A DNA stretch of 64,000 nt. Source: Methylobacterium sp. E-045. GTDB lineage: Bacteria; Pseudomonadota; Alphaproteobacteria; Rhizobiales; Beijerinckiaceae. The translations under genes and the position numbers were made by a program. The stretch is taken from NCBI RefSeq assembly GCF_022829685.1, contig NZ_JAKSYE010000085.1, positions 310,001 to 374,000 of the forward strand. The letters run 5' to 3'. Below are positions 44,591 through 54,071 of this stretch, piece after piece. The stretch's first letter is position 1, and the number at the start of each line of letters is the position of its first letter. The notes beneath the pieces were generated by a model that was not told the DNA's origin, did not search any database, and saw nothing but the letters and a program-made list of their open reading frames with translations.

Positions 44591-44786
44591 CCTCTCCGCA
44601 TCGTGTCGCCGACGCGCCCGCACGGTCTGTGAGTCCGGCTTGCGGGCCGTCCCGGCGTTCAAACCCGAAACCGGCGTTAAGTCGCGGAAGTTCCAGAATA
44701 AAATTGCCGGCGATGCGGGGATTAAGATCGTTCCTTCGCCCGATGGAGCGGCTCCGATCGGGTGCGCTTCTCCGGCTGCGGCGGTC

Positions 44787-45953
44787 TCACCGACCCGCCC
44801 GCCCCCGCATGGAGGCCGGCTGGCCGGGCAGGCTCAGCCGAAACCCCGTATCGCGCACCGCGTCTCCCTCGATGCGGTAGACGCCGATGGTGCGGTCCAC
44901 GTAGTTGCCAATATAGACATGCGAGCCCGTGGGACTGAAGGCGATGCCCTGCGTCACCGCTCCCGCCTCGGCCTCTCCCGTGCGATGGACGAGCCCCGAC
45001 GGATCGATGGTGAGCAACGCCACCGCCCCGGTCGGGGTGTAGCCGGGTCCGCTCGCCGGGGCGCTCGATCCGCGCACCACGGCCACCGCCGCATGCCGGC
45101 CATCGGGCGAGATCGCCAGGGTCTCGGGCGTGTCGCCGATGCCGAGATGATCGGTCACCACCGGGCGCGGCGCATCGGCCCGGATCACGCTGACGCTGTC
45201 GGCGTGGCCGTCGCTGGGCTCGGGGCCGGTATTGGCGGTCAGCGCCAAACGCCCGTCTGGCGTGACCTCCAGACCGTAGACGCCGGGCCCGACGGGAAGG
45301 TCGAGGGCCGGATCGTAGCTGGCTTTGGCGCCGTCGAGGGCGAGGACACCGATTTTGGCGGCCTTGTTCTTGGCGACGTAGGCGCGGCGCCCGTCCGGGG
45401 CGATGGCCACCGCCGCCGCCTCGTCGCCCACATCCACGGTGGACACGGCGCGCACGCTCGTTCCCGCGATCGACAGGACAGTGACACTGCGGCCCTCGCG
45501 GTTGGCGACAAGGGCGACATCCCCACTCCGCGCGATGGCGAGACCCGAGGGCTGGCGTCCGACGCGGATCGTCTCCACCAGACGCGGCGGGTCGGCGAGG
45601 AGGTCGATCACGTGGAGCCGGTCGTCGGCCTGCGCGTACCAGGCCTCGCCCTCCGGCCGCATGAGCACGGAACTCGCCACCAATCCGAGCCGCCCGTCCG
45701 GGGTGATCTGCAGGTTGGTGGGCGGCCCGTAGACGGAATTGTCGAGGGGCAGGACATGGGCGAGGCGGGGGCGGCCCTCGTCGCTCACATCGACGATGGC
45801 CACAGCGTCGCGGCCATTGGGGCCGTTCCGGCCGCCCTCGGGCAGGAAGAAGGTCTTTCCATCGAGCCCGACGAGGAGATAGGGCGGTGCGTCGGCGGCA
45901 CAGGCGGGCGCGACGCCGAGCAGCCCCGCCAGAAGACCTACGAACAGGCGCAT
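44787..45953 (-). CDS. Periplasmic YVTN/lactonase-like beta-propeller protein
   Basis: 388 residues. The signal peptide ([20 protein letters not shown]) is followed by six to seven propeller blades with the repeated pattern xxxPDGRxAxVxN, for example [42 protein letters not shown] and [14 protein letters not shown]. Substrate and activity are unknown; proteins of this fold act as lactonases or as cofactor-binding periplasmic propellers. It is followed upstream (43 bases) by tlpA on the same strand, suggesting co-transcription. Confidence 0.82.
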   Translation of the reverse strand: MRLFVGLLAGLLGVAPACAADAPPYLLVGLDGKTFFLPEGGRNGPNGRDAVAIVDVSDEGRPRLAHVLPLDNSVYGPPTNLQITPDGRLGLVASSVLMRPEGEAWYAQADDRLHVIDLLADPPRLVETIRVGRQPSGLAIARSGDVALVANREGRSVTVLSIAGTSVRAVSTVDVGDEAAAVAIAPDGRRAYVAKNKAAKIGVLALDGAKASYDPALDLPVGPGVYGLEVTPDGRLALTANTGPEPSDGHADSVSVIRADAPRPVVTDHLGIGDTPETLAISPDGRHAAVAVVRGSSAPASGPGYTPTGAVALLTIDPSGLVHRTGEAEAGAVTQGIAFSPTGSHVYIGNYVDRTIGVYRIEGDAVRDTGFRLSLPGQPASMRGRAGR

Positions 45954-45996
45954 CGTTCTTCCTCCCGGTAGGTGGTCGCGTCGTGAAGCGGTCAGA

Positions 45997-46641
45997 TCAG
46001 TCGCGTCCGAGCGCCCTGCGTATCAGCCGCTTGGCCTCCTCGCTGCCCCAATCCGCCGGTCCCTTCATCACGCCGAGGATACAGCCCTTGGCGTCCACCA
46101 GCATGGTCGTGGGCAGGCCCAGCGACCCCGTCGCCTTCTGCATCGCCGGCAGCACTCGGCCTCCGGGATCGGCGTAATAGGCGAGGTTCGTGATGCCGTT
46201 CTCCTTCAGCCATTGCGGCGGCTTCTCGAGATTGCGCGTATCGACATTGATCGCGGCGACGGTGAACTCCGTCCCTCCCAGCGCCTGCTCGAGCCGGTCG
46301 AGGGCCGGCATCTCGGCCTTGCAGGGAGCGCACCATGTCGCCCACAGGTTCACCAGCGCGAGGCGGCCCTGGAACTGGGCGAGGGTCCGGTCGGTGCCGT
46401 CCGGCCCCTTGAACATCAGGTCCGGCGCGGCGCGCGGAATCTTCGAGACCTCCATGGCCGCCACCTCGCCGCGGGCATGGGGGGCGATGCGCGCGATCGT
46501 CTCCACGGCGCCACGGCACGGCTCGGCCACCGTCTCGCTGTTGCCGCCGGTCGGACGCGTCCCGTATACGGCGAGACCGCCCGCGATCAGGACGGCGACG
46601 ACGGCTCCCGCAGCCAGGGTCGCCTTGGCTCCGGGCATCAT
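45997..46641 (-). CDS. tlpA: TlpA-like membrane-anchored thiol:disulfide oxidoreductase
   Basis: 214 residues. An N-terminal anchor helix ([20 protein letters not shown]) is followed by a periplasmic thioredoxin fold with [15 protein letters not shown] as the CXXC site and the cis-Pro in GLPTTMLVD. TlpA/CycY proteins reduce disulfides for cytochrome c or oxidase maturation. Divergent from argH (51 bases), an arrangement conserved in Rhizobiales. Start at ATG 46641 or 46638. Confidence 0.9.
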   Translation of the reverse strand: MMPGAKATLAAGAVVAVLIAGGLAVYGTRPTGGNSETVAEPCRGAVETIARIAPHARGEVAAMEVSKIPRAAPDLMFKGPDGTDRTLAQFQGRLALVNLWATWCAPCKAEMPALDRLEQALGGTEFTVAAINVDTRNLEKPPQWLKENGITNLAYYADPGGRVLPAMQKATGSLGLPTTMLVDAKGCILGVMKGPADWGSEEAKRLIRRALGRD

Positions 46642-46692
46642 CGTTGCGTCGCCCGACGGGTGGATGGGGCGGCCGAGAGGAACAGTGTCGAC

Positions 46693-48090
46693 ATGAGCAA
46701 CCGGATGTGGGGCGGGCGCTTCGCGAGCGGCCCCGCCGAGATCATGGAGGAGATCAACGCCTCCATCGGATTCGACAAGCGCCTCGCACCCCAGGACATC
46801 CGCGGCTCGCTGGCGCATGTGGCGATGCTGGGCAAGGCGGGCATCCTGCCACCCGCCGATGTGGCGGCGATCGAGGACGGTCTCAAGGCCGTGCGCGCGG
46901 AAATCGAGGGCGGCGGCTTCGTGTTCAAGCGCGAACTCGAGGACATCCACATGTCCGTGGAGAGCCGGCTCACCGAGATCGTCGGCCCCACCGCCGGGCG
47001 CCTGCACACCGCGCGGTCACGCAACGACCAGGTCGCCACCGACATGAAGCTGTGGGTGCGCGACACCCTCGACAGCCTCGACGAGCAGGCCGCCGGCCTG
47101 CAGCGGGCCCTGGCCGAGAAGGCGTTGGCGCACGCCGCCACGGTGATGCCGGGCTTCACCCATCTGCAATCGGCCCAGCCCGTCACCTTCGGCCACCATT
47201 GCCTCGCCTATGTGGAGATGCTGGCCCGCGACCGCGGGCGGTTCCGCGATGCCCGTGCGCGGCTTAACGAGTGTCCGCTCGGGGCCGCGGCCCTGGCCGG
47301 CACCTCCTTCCCCATCGACCGTCACGCCACGGCCGCAGCCCTCGGCTTCGACCGGCCCACCGCCAACTCCCTCGACTCGGTGGCCGACCGCGACTTCGCG
47401 CTGGAATCGCTCTCCGCCGCCTCGATCTGCGCCGTGCACCTCTCGCGCTTCGCCGAGGAACTGGTGGTCTGGACCTCGGCGCAGTTCAACTTCGTGCGCC
47501 TGTCGGACGGCTACACCACCGGCTCGTCGATCATGCCGCAGAAGCGCAACCCGGACGCGGCCGAGCTCGTGCGCGCCAAGTCCGGCCGCGTCATCGGCGC
47601 GCTCACCGGCCTGCTCATCGTGATGAAGGGCCTGCCGCTGGCCTATTCGAAGGACATGCAGGAGGACAAGGAGGGCACGTTCGACGCGCTCCAGGCGCTC
47701 TCCCTGTGTCTCGCCGCCATGACCGGCATGGTGCGCGATCTGGAGCCCAACGCCGACGTGCTCGCCCGCGCCGCCGGCTCCGGCTACGCCACCGCCACCG
47801 ACCTCGCCGATTGGCTGGTGCGGGAACTCGGCCTGCCGTTCCGCGAGGCGCACCACGTCACCGGTCGCCTCGTCGGCGCCGCTTCCGCCAGGGGCGTTGG
47901 GCTTGAGGAACTGTCCCTCTCCGACATGCAGGAGGCGGAGCCGAGGATCACCGATGCGGTCTATGCGGTGCTCGGCGTGGAGAACTCGGTGTCCAGCCGC
48001 ACCAGCTACGGCGGCACCGCGCCGGACAACGTCCGGACGCAGGCCACGCGCTGGCTGGCGCTGCTCGACACGCCCTCCGGAGCGGCGTGA
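46693..48090 (+). CDS. argH: Argininosuccinate lyase
   Basis: Last step of arginine synthesis: argininosuccinate to arginine and fumarate. 465 residues. The fumarase/aspartase signature [20 protein letters not shown] is intact, with [12 protein letters not shown] near residue 110 and the conserved [26 protein letters not shown] is the usual N-terminus. AGAGGAA lies before the ATG. Confidence 0.98.
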   Translation: MSNRMWGGRFASGPAEIMEEINASIGFDKRLAPQDIRGSLAHVAMLGKAGILPPADVAAIEDGLKAVRAEIEGGGFVFKRELEDIHMSVESRLTEIVGPTAGRLHTARSRNDQVATDMKLWVRDTLDSLDEQAAGLQRALAEKALAHAATVMPGFTHLQSAQPVTFGHHCLAYVEMLARDRGRFRDARARLNECPLGAAALAGTSFPIDRHATAAALGFDRPTANSLDSVADRDFALESLSAASICAVHLSRFAEELVVWTSAQFNFVRLSDGYTTGSSIMPQKRNPDAAELVRAKSGRVIGALTGLLIVMKGLPLAYSKDMQEDKEGTFDALQALSLCLAAMTGMVRDLEPNADVLARAAGSGYATATDLADWLVRELGLPFREAHHVTGRLVGAASARGVGLEELSLSDMQEAEPRITDAVYAVLGVENSVSSRTSYGGTAPDNVRTQATRWLALLDTPSGAA

Positions 48091-48182
48091 TTCACAGGGC
48101 GACAAAAAAGCTTGGCCGGAGCGGATGCGTTCACGGCCGAGCTATGTGATCTTGCCTAGAACTCGGACCAAGCACGCCGGAG

Positions 48183-48530
48183 ATGTCGATGCCCGTCGAG
48201 AGTTGGATGAACCCCGAAGAGACCGCCGCCCTCGCGGCGGATGCCACCACCCTGATCGATTCCGTTCTCGCCCGTCTGCCGGAGGCCGACCGGGCGGCGT
48301 TCTGGTCATCGATCCGCAAATGCTACAACACGCCCTACAACGACCCGAAGCCCCGCGCCCTTCCGGTCCGCGACGTCATGGAAGCGACGGCCACCGCACC
48401 GCATGTGGCGGCCTCCATCGCCGATCTGTCGACGGTCGGCGTGGCGATCGCCGAGCCGCCTCAGGTGGAGGTGGCAATGGGTGCCATCCTCGGCGGATCG
48501 ACCTTTGGACCGGAGGCGCACCCGGCCTGA
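48183..48530 (+). CDS. Conserved-looking small protein, unknown function
   Basis: 115 residues, no signal peptide. The N-terminal half is helical and acidic (PEETAALAADATTLIDSVLA, RLPEADRAAFWSSIRKCYN); the C-terminal half is small and hydrophobic. No family recognised. Starts at ATG 48183 or 48189; the CCGGAG just upstream fits the latter better. It follows argH by 92 bases. Confidence 0.55.
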   Translation: MSMPVESWMNPEETAALAADATTLIDSVLARLPEADRAAFWSSIRKCYNTPYNDPKPRALPVRDVMEATATAPHVAASIADLSTVGVAIAEPPQVEVAMGAILGGSTFGPEAHPA

Positions 48531-48727
48531 ACCGGCCCGGCATGCGGGGCTCATGCGCGCGGACCCGATGCGCGATCCGGCCCGACGGGATGCTATCCCG
48601 CCGCAATTCCGGACAATTTGGCAGCATGTGTCGACACGACGACAAGCGCCGCCGATCCGCCGCTGACGACGCAGGTCCGCCGCGCGCTGCCGGCGGCCTT
48701 TCTTTCGTATTCGAGAACCTGAACACG

Positions 48728-49393
48728 ATGCTGCATCCTCTTCGCCGCCTTCTCGTCGTCAGCGCCACGGCAGCTGTCCTGTCGACCCTCGGCCCGGCCC
48801 ATCTCACCGGCCCCTCACCGGCCATGGCGCAACAGGAGGCGGCCGCCGAGACCGAGGCTCCGGCAAAATCCCGGGGACGCGGGCGGGAGAGAAAGAAGGC
48901 GGTGAGCGCACCGGGCATGCAGCAGGCAACTCCGGTGGCGATCTTCGGGGACTGGAACGTCTTCGCCAACGGCCAGGGCAAGTCACGCACCTGCTACGCC
49001 ATCGCCCAGCCGCAGACCCGTTCGCCGAAAACCCTCAAGCGCGATACCGCCTACCTGTTCGTGACCATCCGAAAGGGTGACAACGTCCAGAACGAGGTCG
49101 CGGTGATGTTCGGCTTCCCGCCCAAACCGGCCGCCAGCCAGGCAAAGGCCAACGCCACCGCCGCGACCGATCCGACCCTGAGCCTCGGCAGTTCGCAATA
49201 CGGCCTTGTGGTGAAGGACGAGAATGCTTGGCTGCAGAACCCGTCCGAGGAGGCCCGCCTCGTCGGCGAGATGGCCAAACTCGCCAAGGTCCAGGTCAAG
49301 ACGGTGTCCATGCGCGGCACGTCCACCAGCGACGAATACGCCTTGGCGGGATTCGGCGACGCGATGAAGCGCGCTCGCGAGGAGTGCAAATAA
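48728..49393 (+). CDS. Invasion-associated locus B (IalB) family protein
   Basis: 221 residues. The signal peptide ends near PSPAMAQQ. A charged Lys/Arg linker (KSRGRGRERKKAVS) is followed by the IalB domain: FGDWNVFANGQGKSRTCYAI, RDTAYLFVTIRKGDNVQNEV, TDEYALAGF-type ending GFGDAMKRAREECK. Paired cysteines (TCYA and the terminal EEC) fit the family. The function of IalB proteins outside pathogens is unclear; envelope stress or integrity is a guess. Confidence 0.85.
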   Translation: MLHPLRRLLVVSATAAVLSTLGPAHLTGPSPAMAQQEAAAETEAPAKSRGRGRERKKAVSAPGMQQATPVAIFGDWNVFANGQGKSRTCYAIAQPQTRSPKTLKRDTAYLFVTIRKGDNVQNEVAVMFGFPPKPAASQAKANATAATDPTLSLGSSQYGLVVKDENAWLQNPSEEARLVGEMAKLAKVQVKTVSMRGTSTSDEYALAGFGDAMKRAREECK

Positions 49394-49398
49394 GGGCA

Positions 49399-49419
49399 CC
49401 GCTCCGCGATACGGAGCGG
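49399..49419. terminator. Hairpin between convergent genes, likely bidirectional terminator
   Basis: CCGCTCCG-CGATA-CGGAGCGG, perfect 8-bp stem, between the IalB-like gene and ecfG. On the minus strand it is followed by TGCCCTTATTT. Confidence 0.5.
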
Positions 49420-49449
49420 CCGCCTTCAGGTGAAGCCGGCACGGCGGCG

Positions 49450-50028
49450 TCAGGGGCCGCCCAGCGCCGCCCGCGTGAGCGCGTCGGCCCCGATATCTTC
49501 GGTGCCGTTCATGCCCAGGGTCTCGATCAGCCGGCCACGGGCGCGGCTGACACGGCTCTTCATCGTCCCCACGGCGACGCCACAGATCTCGGCGGCCTCC
49601 TCGTAGGTGAAGCTCTGCGCGCCCACGAGGACGAGGGCCTCGCGTTGGCTCAGCGGCAGGAGGTCGAGGGCGGCCTGGAACTCGCGCATCTCCACCCGGA
49701 TCTCCTGCTCGGGCAGGCTGGTCAGCCGCGCGGCATGGGCGCCGTCGGCATCCTCGACTTCGCGCTTGCGCTTGCGCTGCTCCGAATAGAACAGGTTGCG
49801 CAGGATGGTGAACAGCCACGCCGTCAGGTTCGTGCCGCGGGCGAAGCTGTCCGCCTTGGTCCAGGCCCGCACCAGCGTATCCTGCACGAGGTCGTCGCTG
49901 CGATCGAGATCGTAGGTCAGCGAATAGGCGAACGCTCTGAGGGCCGGGATCGCGCCGAGCAGGAGATCGCGCATCTCAGAATCGGCGCCGGCGGGCGTTC
50001 CGATGGGATGGAGGAGGCTGGTCATCAT
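49450..50028 (-). CDS. ecfG: EcfG-type general stress response sigma factor
   Basis: ECF (ECF15) sigma factor that redirects RNA polymerase to GGAAC-N16/17-CGTT promoters when freed from NepR. 192 residues. Region 2 is at about 25-90 (AFAYSLTYDLDRSDDLVQDT, FARGTNLTAWLFTILRNLFY) and region 4 at about 125-180 (LPLSQREALVLVGAQSFTYE, AAEICGVAVGTMKSRVSRAR). Its ATG overlaps the nepR stop (ATGA), so the pair is coupled. The partner phyR is not adjacent. Confidence 0.93.
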   Translation of the reverse strand: MMTSLLHPIGTPAGADSEMRDLLLGAIPALRAFAYSLTYDLDRSDDLVQDTLVRAWTKADSFARGTNLTAWLFTILRNLFYSEQRKRKREVEDADGAHAARLTSLPEQEIRVEMREFQAALDLLPLSQREALVLVGAQSFTYEEAAEICGVAVGTMKSRVSRARGRLIETLGMNGTEDIGADALTRAALGGP

Positions 50029-50315
50029 GAAGTCTCCCGCGGAGCAGGCTTGGCCGACAGTTCGGCGAGGAGGACCTCGAACCGGTCGGGCAGCGGCAGA
50101 TTCAGCACGTCCCCGTAGAGGATGCGGAGGTTTCGTCCGATCCGGCGCCGGGATTCCGTGTCCATGCCGGCTCGCCCGCCGCCCGCCGCGGAGCGGGCCA
50201 CGGCTCCCACTTCGAGAGACGACGCTTCGCCGCCGGCGGCGTGGGAAACGGCATCCCGTTTTCCCGCATCCAGCTCTTCGAAAGGGCCGTGGATATCGCT
50301 GGCGTCGATCGTCAT
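50025..50315 (-). CDS. nepR: NepR anti-sigma factor
   Basis: 96 residues. The C-terminal ~45 residues (DTESRRRIGRNLRILYGDVL then NLPLPDRFEVLLAEL) are the NepR core: helix alpha1 with RRxIGxxLRxxY and helix alpha2 with PxPxRFxxLLxxL. NepR sequesters EcfG until phosphorylated PhyR mimics the sigma factor and takes NepR away. The N-terminal half is disordered and low in conservation, as usual. Overlaps ecfG by 4 bases. Confidence 0.93.
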   Translation of the reverse strand: MTIDASDIHGPFEELDAGKRDAVSHAAGGEASSLEVGAVARSAAGGGRAGMDTESRRRIGRNLRILYGDVLNLPLPDRFEVLLAELSAKPAPRETS

Positions 50316-50752
50316 GGCTCTCCACCGTTATGTCGGTGTCGGTCCTAGTGACGAGCGCTTTAACGCGTTCTGAAAAATGTATTCATAAATCTTTAAGCTT
50401 GTAAAAGCAGCGTCTCCTTCGTGGATCGATGTGTCGAAAGACGCGATATCAACATGCCCGTTCAGGACAAGCTGGGCTGTTGATCCACACTACATTTACA
50501 AATCTGGACGGAGGCTGAACGGAAACGATGCCGCGCGCGCAGCGCGGACGCGTATCCGACCGCCGGGGCTTGAGTGCCTCGGCCGTACCCCGGGGGAGCT
50601 TGGATCGCGTCTCTCAAAACCGAGCGGAAGTGTGAACGGATAGCGCCAAATATGCCTTCGACATCCCACCTTTGTGCGTCGCACAAGGCTGCCCGTGCGA
50701 TGCGGAACACCCCCGTCGCGGGATCATTGGCCTCGCTGATACAGGAGGTCCG
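50316..50752. promoter_or_regulatory. Divergent region nepR / mscS
   Basis: 437 bases without a gene; phyR, often found next to nepR, is absent. AT-enriched near 50375-50405 (nepR side). On the plus strand, GGAAC (50704-50708), 16 bases, CATT (50725-50728) is a one-mismatch EcfG-type promoter for mscS, followed by AGGAGG at 50743-50748. Confidence 0.4.
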
Positions 50753-51883
50753 ATGCCGATAATCCAGTCGCTTGCAGGCGATGCGATCCGCTGGCTCACG
50801 TGGCTGCCCTGGTGGGCGCAGACCCTCGCCCTCGTCGCCGGGTGTTGCGCCGTGGTCCTGCCGCTTCACGGAGTGGCATTCCGCGCCATGCAGCGCGCCG
50901 TGGCGGGACGAAGCCTGTTCTGGCGCTCCCTCGTCTCGCGCACCCATGGGCCGAGCCGCCTCGCGCTGCTGATCGTCTCCGTCACGGCGGCCTCGTCGGC
51001 GGCTCCCCTCTCGTGGGAGGTGCGGATCGTCCTCAACCAGATCCTCATCGTGGCGTTCGTGGCGCTGGCCGGCTGGTGCTGCGCCACCGCACTGCACATC
51101 GCGACGGTGATCTACCTGCGCCGGTTCAAGCTCGACGCGGAGGACAACCTCCTCGCGCGCAAGCATTTCACCCAGATGCGAATCCTGGAGCGCGCCGGGG
51201 TGACGCTCGTGGCGCTGCTGACCATCTCCATCGCGTTGATGACCTTCGAGCCGGTCCGGCAATACGGTGTCAGTCTGCTCGCCTCGGCCGGAGCGGCGGG
51301 GCTGATCCTGGGCCTGGCGATGCAGCCCGTCCTCTCGAACCTCGTGGCGGGCATCCAGATCGCGATCACGCAGCCGATCCGGATCGAGGATGCGGTGATC
51401 GTGGAGAACGAGTGGGGCTGGGTCGAGGAGATCAACTCCACCTATGTGGTCATCCGGCTCTGGGACTGGCGCCGCCTCGTCCTGCCGCTGACCTACTTCA
51501 TCCAGAAGCCGTTCCAGAACTGGACCCGCGAGGGCGCCTCGCTCATCGGCAGCGTCTTCCTCTATGTCGACCACCGGGCGCCGGTGGAGGCGATGCGGGC
51601 GAAACTTTCCGAGATCGCGGCCCAGTCGCGCCTCTGGGACCGCAACGTGGTCAATCTCCAGGTGTCGGACGCCAAGGAGAGCGTCATCGAGATCAGGATG
51701 CTGGTGAGCGCCCGCAACGCGCCGCAGGCCTGGGACCTGCGCTGCGAGGTCCGGGAGAAGATGATCTTCTTCCTGCAGACGGAGCATCCGGGGGCGTTGC
51801 CACGCCAGCGGGCGGAATGGATGCAGGCCGAGGCCGCCCCGCTCACGCGGCAGGATCCGGAAAGGCCGCGCCGCGCGGCCTAA
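50753..51883 (+). CDS. MscS-family mechanosensitive channel
   Basis: 376 residues. Four N-terminal membrane helices precede the pore helix TM3 (GAAGLILGLAMQPVLSNLVA) and the MscS beta domain with ITQPIRIEDAVIVENEWGWV and TYVVIRLWDWRRLVLPLTYF. It opens under hypo-osmotic membrane tension. ATG 50753 follows AGGAGG at a good distance. A one-mismatch EcfG promoter upstream would place it in the stress regulon. Confidence 0.9.
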   Translation: MPIIQSLAGDAIRWLTWLPWWAQTLALVAGCCAVVLPLHGVAFRAMQRAVAGRSLFWRSLVSRTHGPSRLALLIVSVTAASSAAPLSWEVRIVLNQILIVAFVALAGWCCATALHIATVIYLRRFKLDAEDNLLARKHFTQMRILERAGVTLVALLTISIALMTFEPVRQYGVSLLASAGAAGLILGLAMQPVLSNLVAGIQIAITQPIRIEDAVIVENEWGWVEEINSTYVVIRLWDWRRLVLPLTYFIQKPFQNWTREGASLIGSVFLYVDHRAPVEAMRAKLSEIAAQSRLWDRNVVNLQVSDAKESVIEIRMLVSARNAPQAWDLRCEVREKMIFFLQTEHPGALPRQRAEWMQAEAAPLTRQDPERPRRAA

Positions 51884-51987
51884 CCCGCGGGCGGGGAATT
51901 ATCGCGCGATCCCGGGCGGTATGGCTCGCCGAGACCGTCTGTCTGCCCCATAAGGCGGGGAGACGACCCGAGCCACGAGGACGAACC

Positions 51988-53151
51988 TTGACCGTCACCC
52001 AGCTGACCCATCACGATCTCGACGGCTACGGCGCGTCGACCATCGTGGGTGCCTTCCTCGACGTGTCGCGGATCGTCCATATCCCGCGCTATGCCGATGT
52101 CGGCCCGGTGGTCGATGCGGAATTGAAGCGGTTCTCCCGCGCCCAGGCGCCCGAATGCCTGATCATGACGGATCTCGGGCTGGAGGCCGTCGCCGTCACC
52201 TTCATCACCCGATTCACGGCCATGAACCTGCGTCGCGACGAGGCCGCGCGGCACCGGCTGATCGTGCTCGACCACCATGCCTCGTCCCTCGACCAGCTGC
52301 GCGAGCAGGGCCTCGCCCTCGCGCCCGTGCCGGAGAAGCCCGGTCTCACCAAGGTCGAACTCCCCGACCCGAACGTGGTCGTGCTCATCGACGAGGACCG
52401 CTGCGCCACCCGCCTCGCCTACGAGCATCGGGGGCTTTACGCCTCGCGGGAGGTGGAGGGCGAGACGACCGAGGAACTCGAGACCCTGGTGGCCGCCGTC
52501 GATGCCCTCGACCTGTGGAAGAAGGAGCGCCCGACTTTCCGGGGCGGTCTCGCCCTGGACGAGATCTTCTGGGACAACGTCGCGACCCTGATCCCCGTGG
52601 GCCACCCTTGGCATGACCGCTTCATCAGCGCGTTGCTGCGGGCGGTCTCCGGACTGTTGCGCGAAGGCGCATCACCGGCTCGCGTGGAGGCCGAGATCGC
52701 CGCGACCCGGCGTCGCCTCGTGGATGCGCTCCTGGCCGACGAACCCCAGGACGACCCGACCCTCACCACCCGCATGCGGATCGCCCGGGCGCTCGCCCGC
52801 TCGGATGCCCTGTTCCAACGGCTCTCGGATGGCACGCTGCTGTCCTTCGGCCTCGATTCGGGCATGTTCCAGCGCGTGTCCGACCTCGTGATGGAGGGGG
52901 GCAGGGCGACCCGCGTGGTGAATGTCCAACGCACGGGTTCGCTGTCGTTCCGCTCGAACAACGAGACGGCTCTGGACGGTGCCCGCAAGTTCCGGGGCGG
53001 CGGCCACAAGGATGCGGCCGGTGGCAAGCTCAATGCCGGATCGCCCTTCTCCCTGGCCGATGCCGTGGCCCAGGTCGAGCCGGTGCTCAACCCGCCGCAG
53101 CCCGATCCGGCATCGAGCCCCTTCGCGGCGCTCAAGGCCTGGAAAGGCTGA
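51988..53151 (+). CDS. DHH-family phosphoesterase
   Basis: 387 residues from a TTG start (51988) after CACGAGGACG. DHH domain: THHDLDGYGAST (Asp ligands), IMTDLGLEAVAV and the DHH motif in LIVLDHHASSLDQL. The DHHA1 substrate domain at the C-terminus has ARKFRGGGHKDAAGGKL. Family members degrade nanoRNA, pApA or other short phosphoesters. Length and the late DHHA1 motif fit cytoplasmic NrnA-like enzymes, though overall similarity looks low. The substrate is unknown. Confidence 0.88.
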   Translation: MTVTQLTHHDLDGYGASTIVGAFLDVSRIVHIPRYADVGPVVDAELKRFSRAQAPECLIMTDLGLEAVAVTFITRFTAMNLRRDEAARHRLIVLDHHASSLDQLREQGLALAPVPEKPGLTKVELPDPNVVVLIDEDRCATRLAYEHRGLYASREVEGETTEELETLVAAVDALDLWKKERPTFRGGLALDEIFWDNVATLIPVGHPWHDRFISALLRAVSGLLREGASPARVEAEIAATRRRLVDALLADEPQDDPTLTTRMRIARALARSDALFQRLSDGTLLSFGLDSGMFQRVSDLVMEGGRATRVVNVQRTGSLSFRSNNETALDGARKFRGGGHKDAAGGKLNAGSPFSLADAVAQVEPVLNPPQPDPASSPFAALKAWKG

Positions 53152-53163
53152 ACCCGCGCCCCG

Positions 53164-53721
53164 TCAGCCGACCTTGCCCGTAGTGAGGACGTTCCGGGCC
53201 GCCGCCAGCACCTCCTCGCTGAGCTCATCGTCGTCGAGGGCGCGGGCCAGGGCGACGGCTCCGATCATGAGCGACAGGCTCGCCAGGGCCCGCTGCCGCC
53301 GCCGCTTCGCCAGGGCCGTGGGAAGCAGGCCGGTCATGCGCTCGATCAGATCACGGGCGCCGTGGAGGAACCGGGCCCGCAGCGGAGAACCGGGCGCTTC
53401 GCGCGACACGTCGTTGACCATGGCCGCCAGAGGACAGCCGGCCCCCGGATTTCGAACATGACCGAGGGTCAGGTAACCGGCCATCCATCCGTCGAGATCA
53501 TCGGGACGCCAGTTCTGGTTGGCGGCCAGGTCGAAAGCCTCGACCGCCAGCGCCTCCTTGCTGGCGAACTGGCCGTAGAAGCCGCCATGCGTCAGACCCG
53601 CCGAGGCCATGATATCGGCGACGCCGACGCCGTGCAGGCCGCGCTCGCGGAACAGGGCGGCGGCGACCTCGACGACCCGCTGCCGGTTCAGCTTGGCCTG
53701 CACCTGTGAGACCTTCGGCAC
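53164..53721 (-). CDS. TetR-family transcriptional regulator
   Basis: 185 residues. The HTH is at about 10-55 (NRQRVVEVAAALFRERGLHG, DIMASAGLTHGGFYGQFASK). The ligand domain has the TetR_C_33-like pattern GCPLAAMVNDVSREAPG and a helical C-terminus. GGFYGQFASKEAL is typical of the NemR/AcrR group. No adjacent target gene is obvious. Confidence 0.88.
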   Translation of the reverse strand: MPKVSQVQAKLNRQRVVEVAAALFRERGLHGVGVADIMASAGLTHGGFYGQFASKEALAVEAFDLAANQNWRPDDLDGWMAGYLTLGHVRNPGAGCPLAAMVNDVSREAPGSPLRARFLHGARDLIERMTGLLPTALAKRRRQRALASLSLMIGAVALARALDDDELSEEVLAAARNVLTTGKVG

Positions 53722-54071
53722 CGTGAGATCCTCCTGCGTGATATTCCGATATATAGATGCTCACCCTCATGCAAAAGGGACATGGTGACATCCCCTGGGA
53801 CGGGCGATGAGGGCCGGGTCTCACTCTCCGTCCCGCCGGCTCGGCGCAGCCGGGGCAGGATCCGCTCGGCGAAGCGCCGCGTCTTGGCCTCGAACGGCAA
53901 CATGACCAGGTCGATGCCGGTATCCTGAGAGGCGCTGATGCGCGCGGCGAGGGATTTCGAACGGTTGGGAATTCTTGGCCGCCGCGCCTCGGCCCGTCCC
54001 GCGGGCGCGAGGGCGCCGGCGCCCGCGGGCTTCCGCCCCCGGCTGTCGGGCCGCGGGCCCGCCCCCCGCCG
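53722..54071. other. Intergenic stretch with possible gene remnant
   Basis: 350 bases. An AT-rich patch near 53740-53760 (GATATTCCGATATATAGATG) fits a promoter or TetR-type operator. On the minus strand, around 53830-53940, a frame reads SQDTGIDLVMLPFEAKTRR, which looks like the end of a decayed gene, but no family could be named. Confidence 0.35.
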
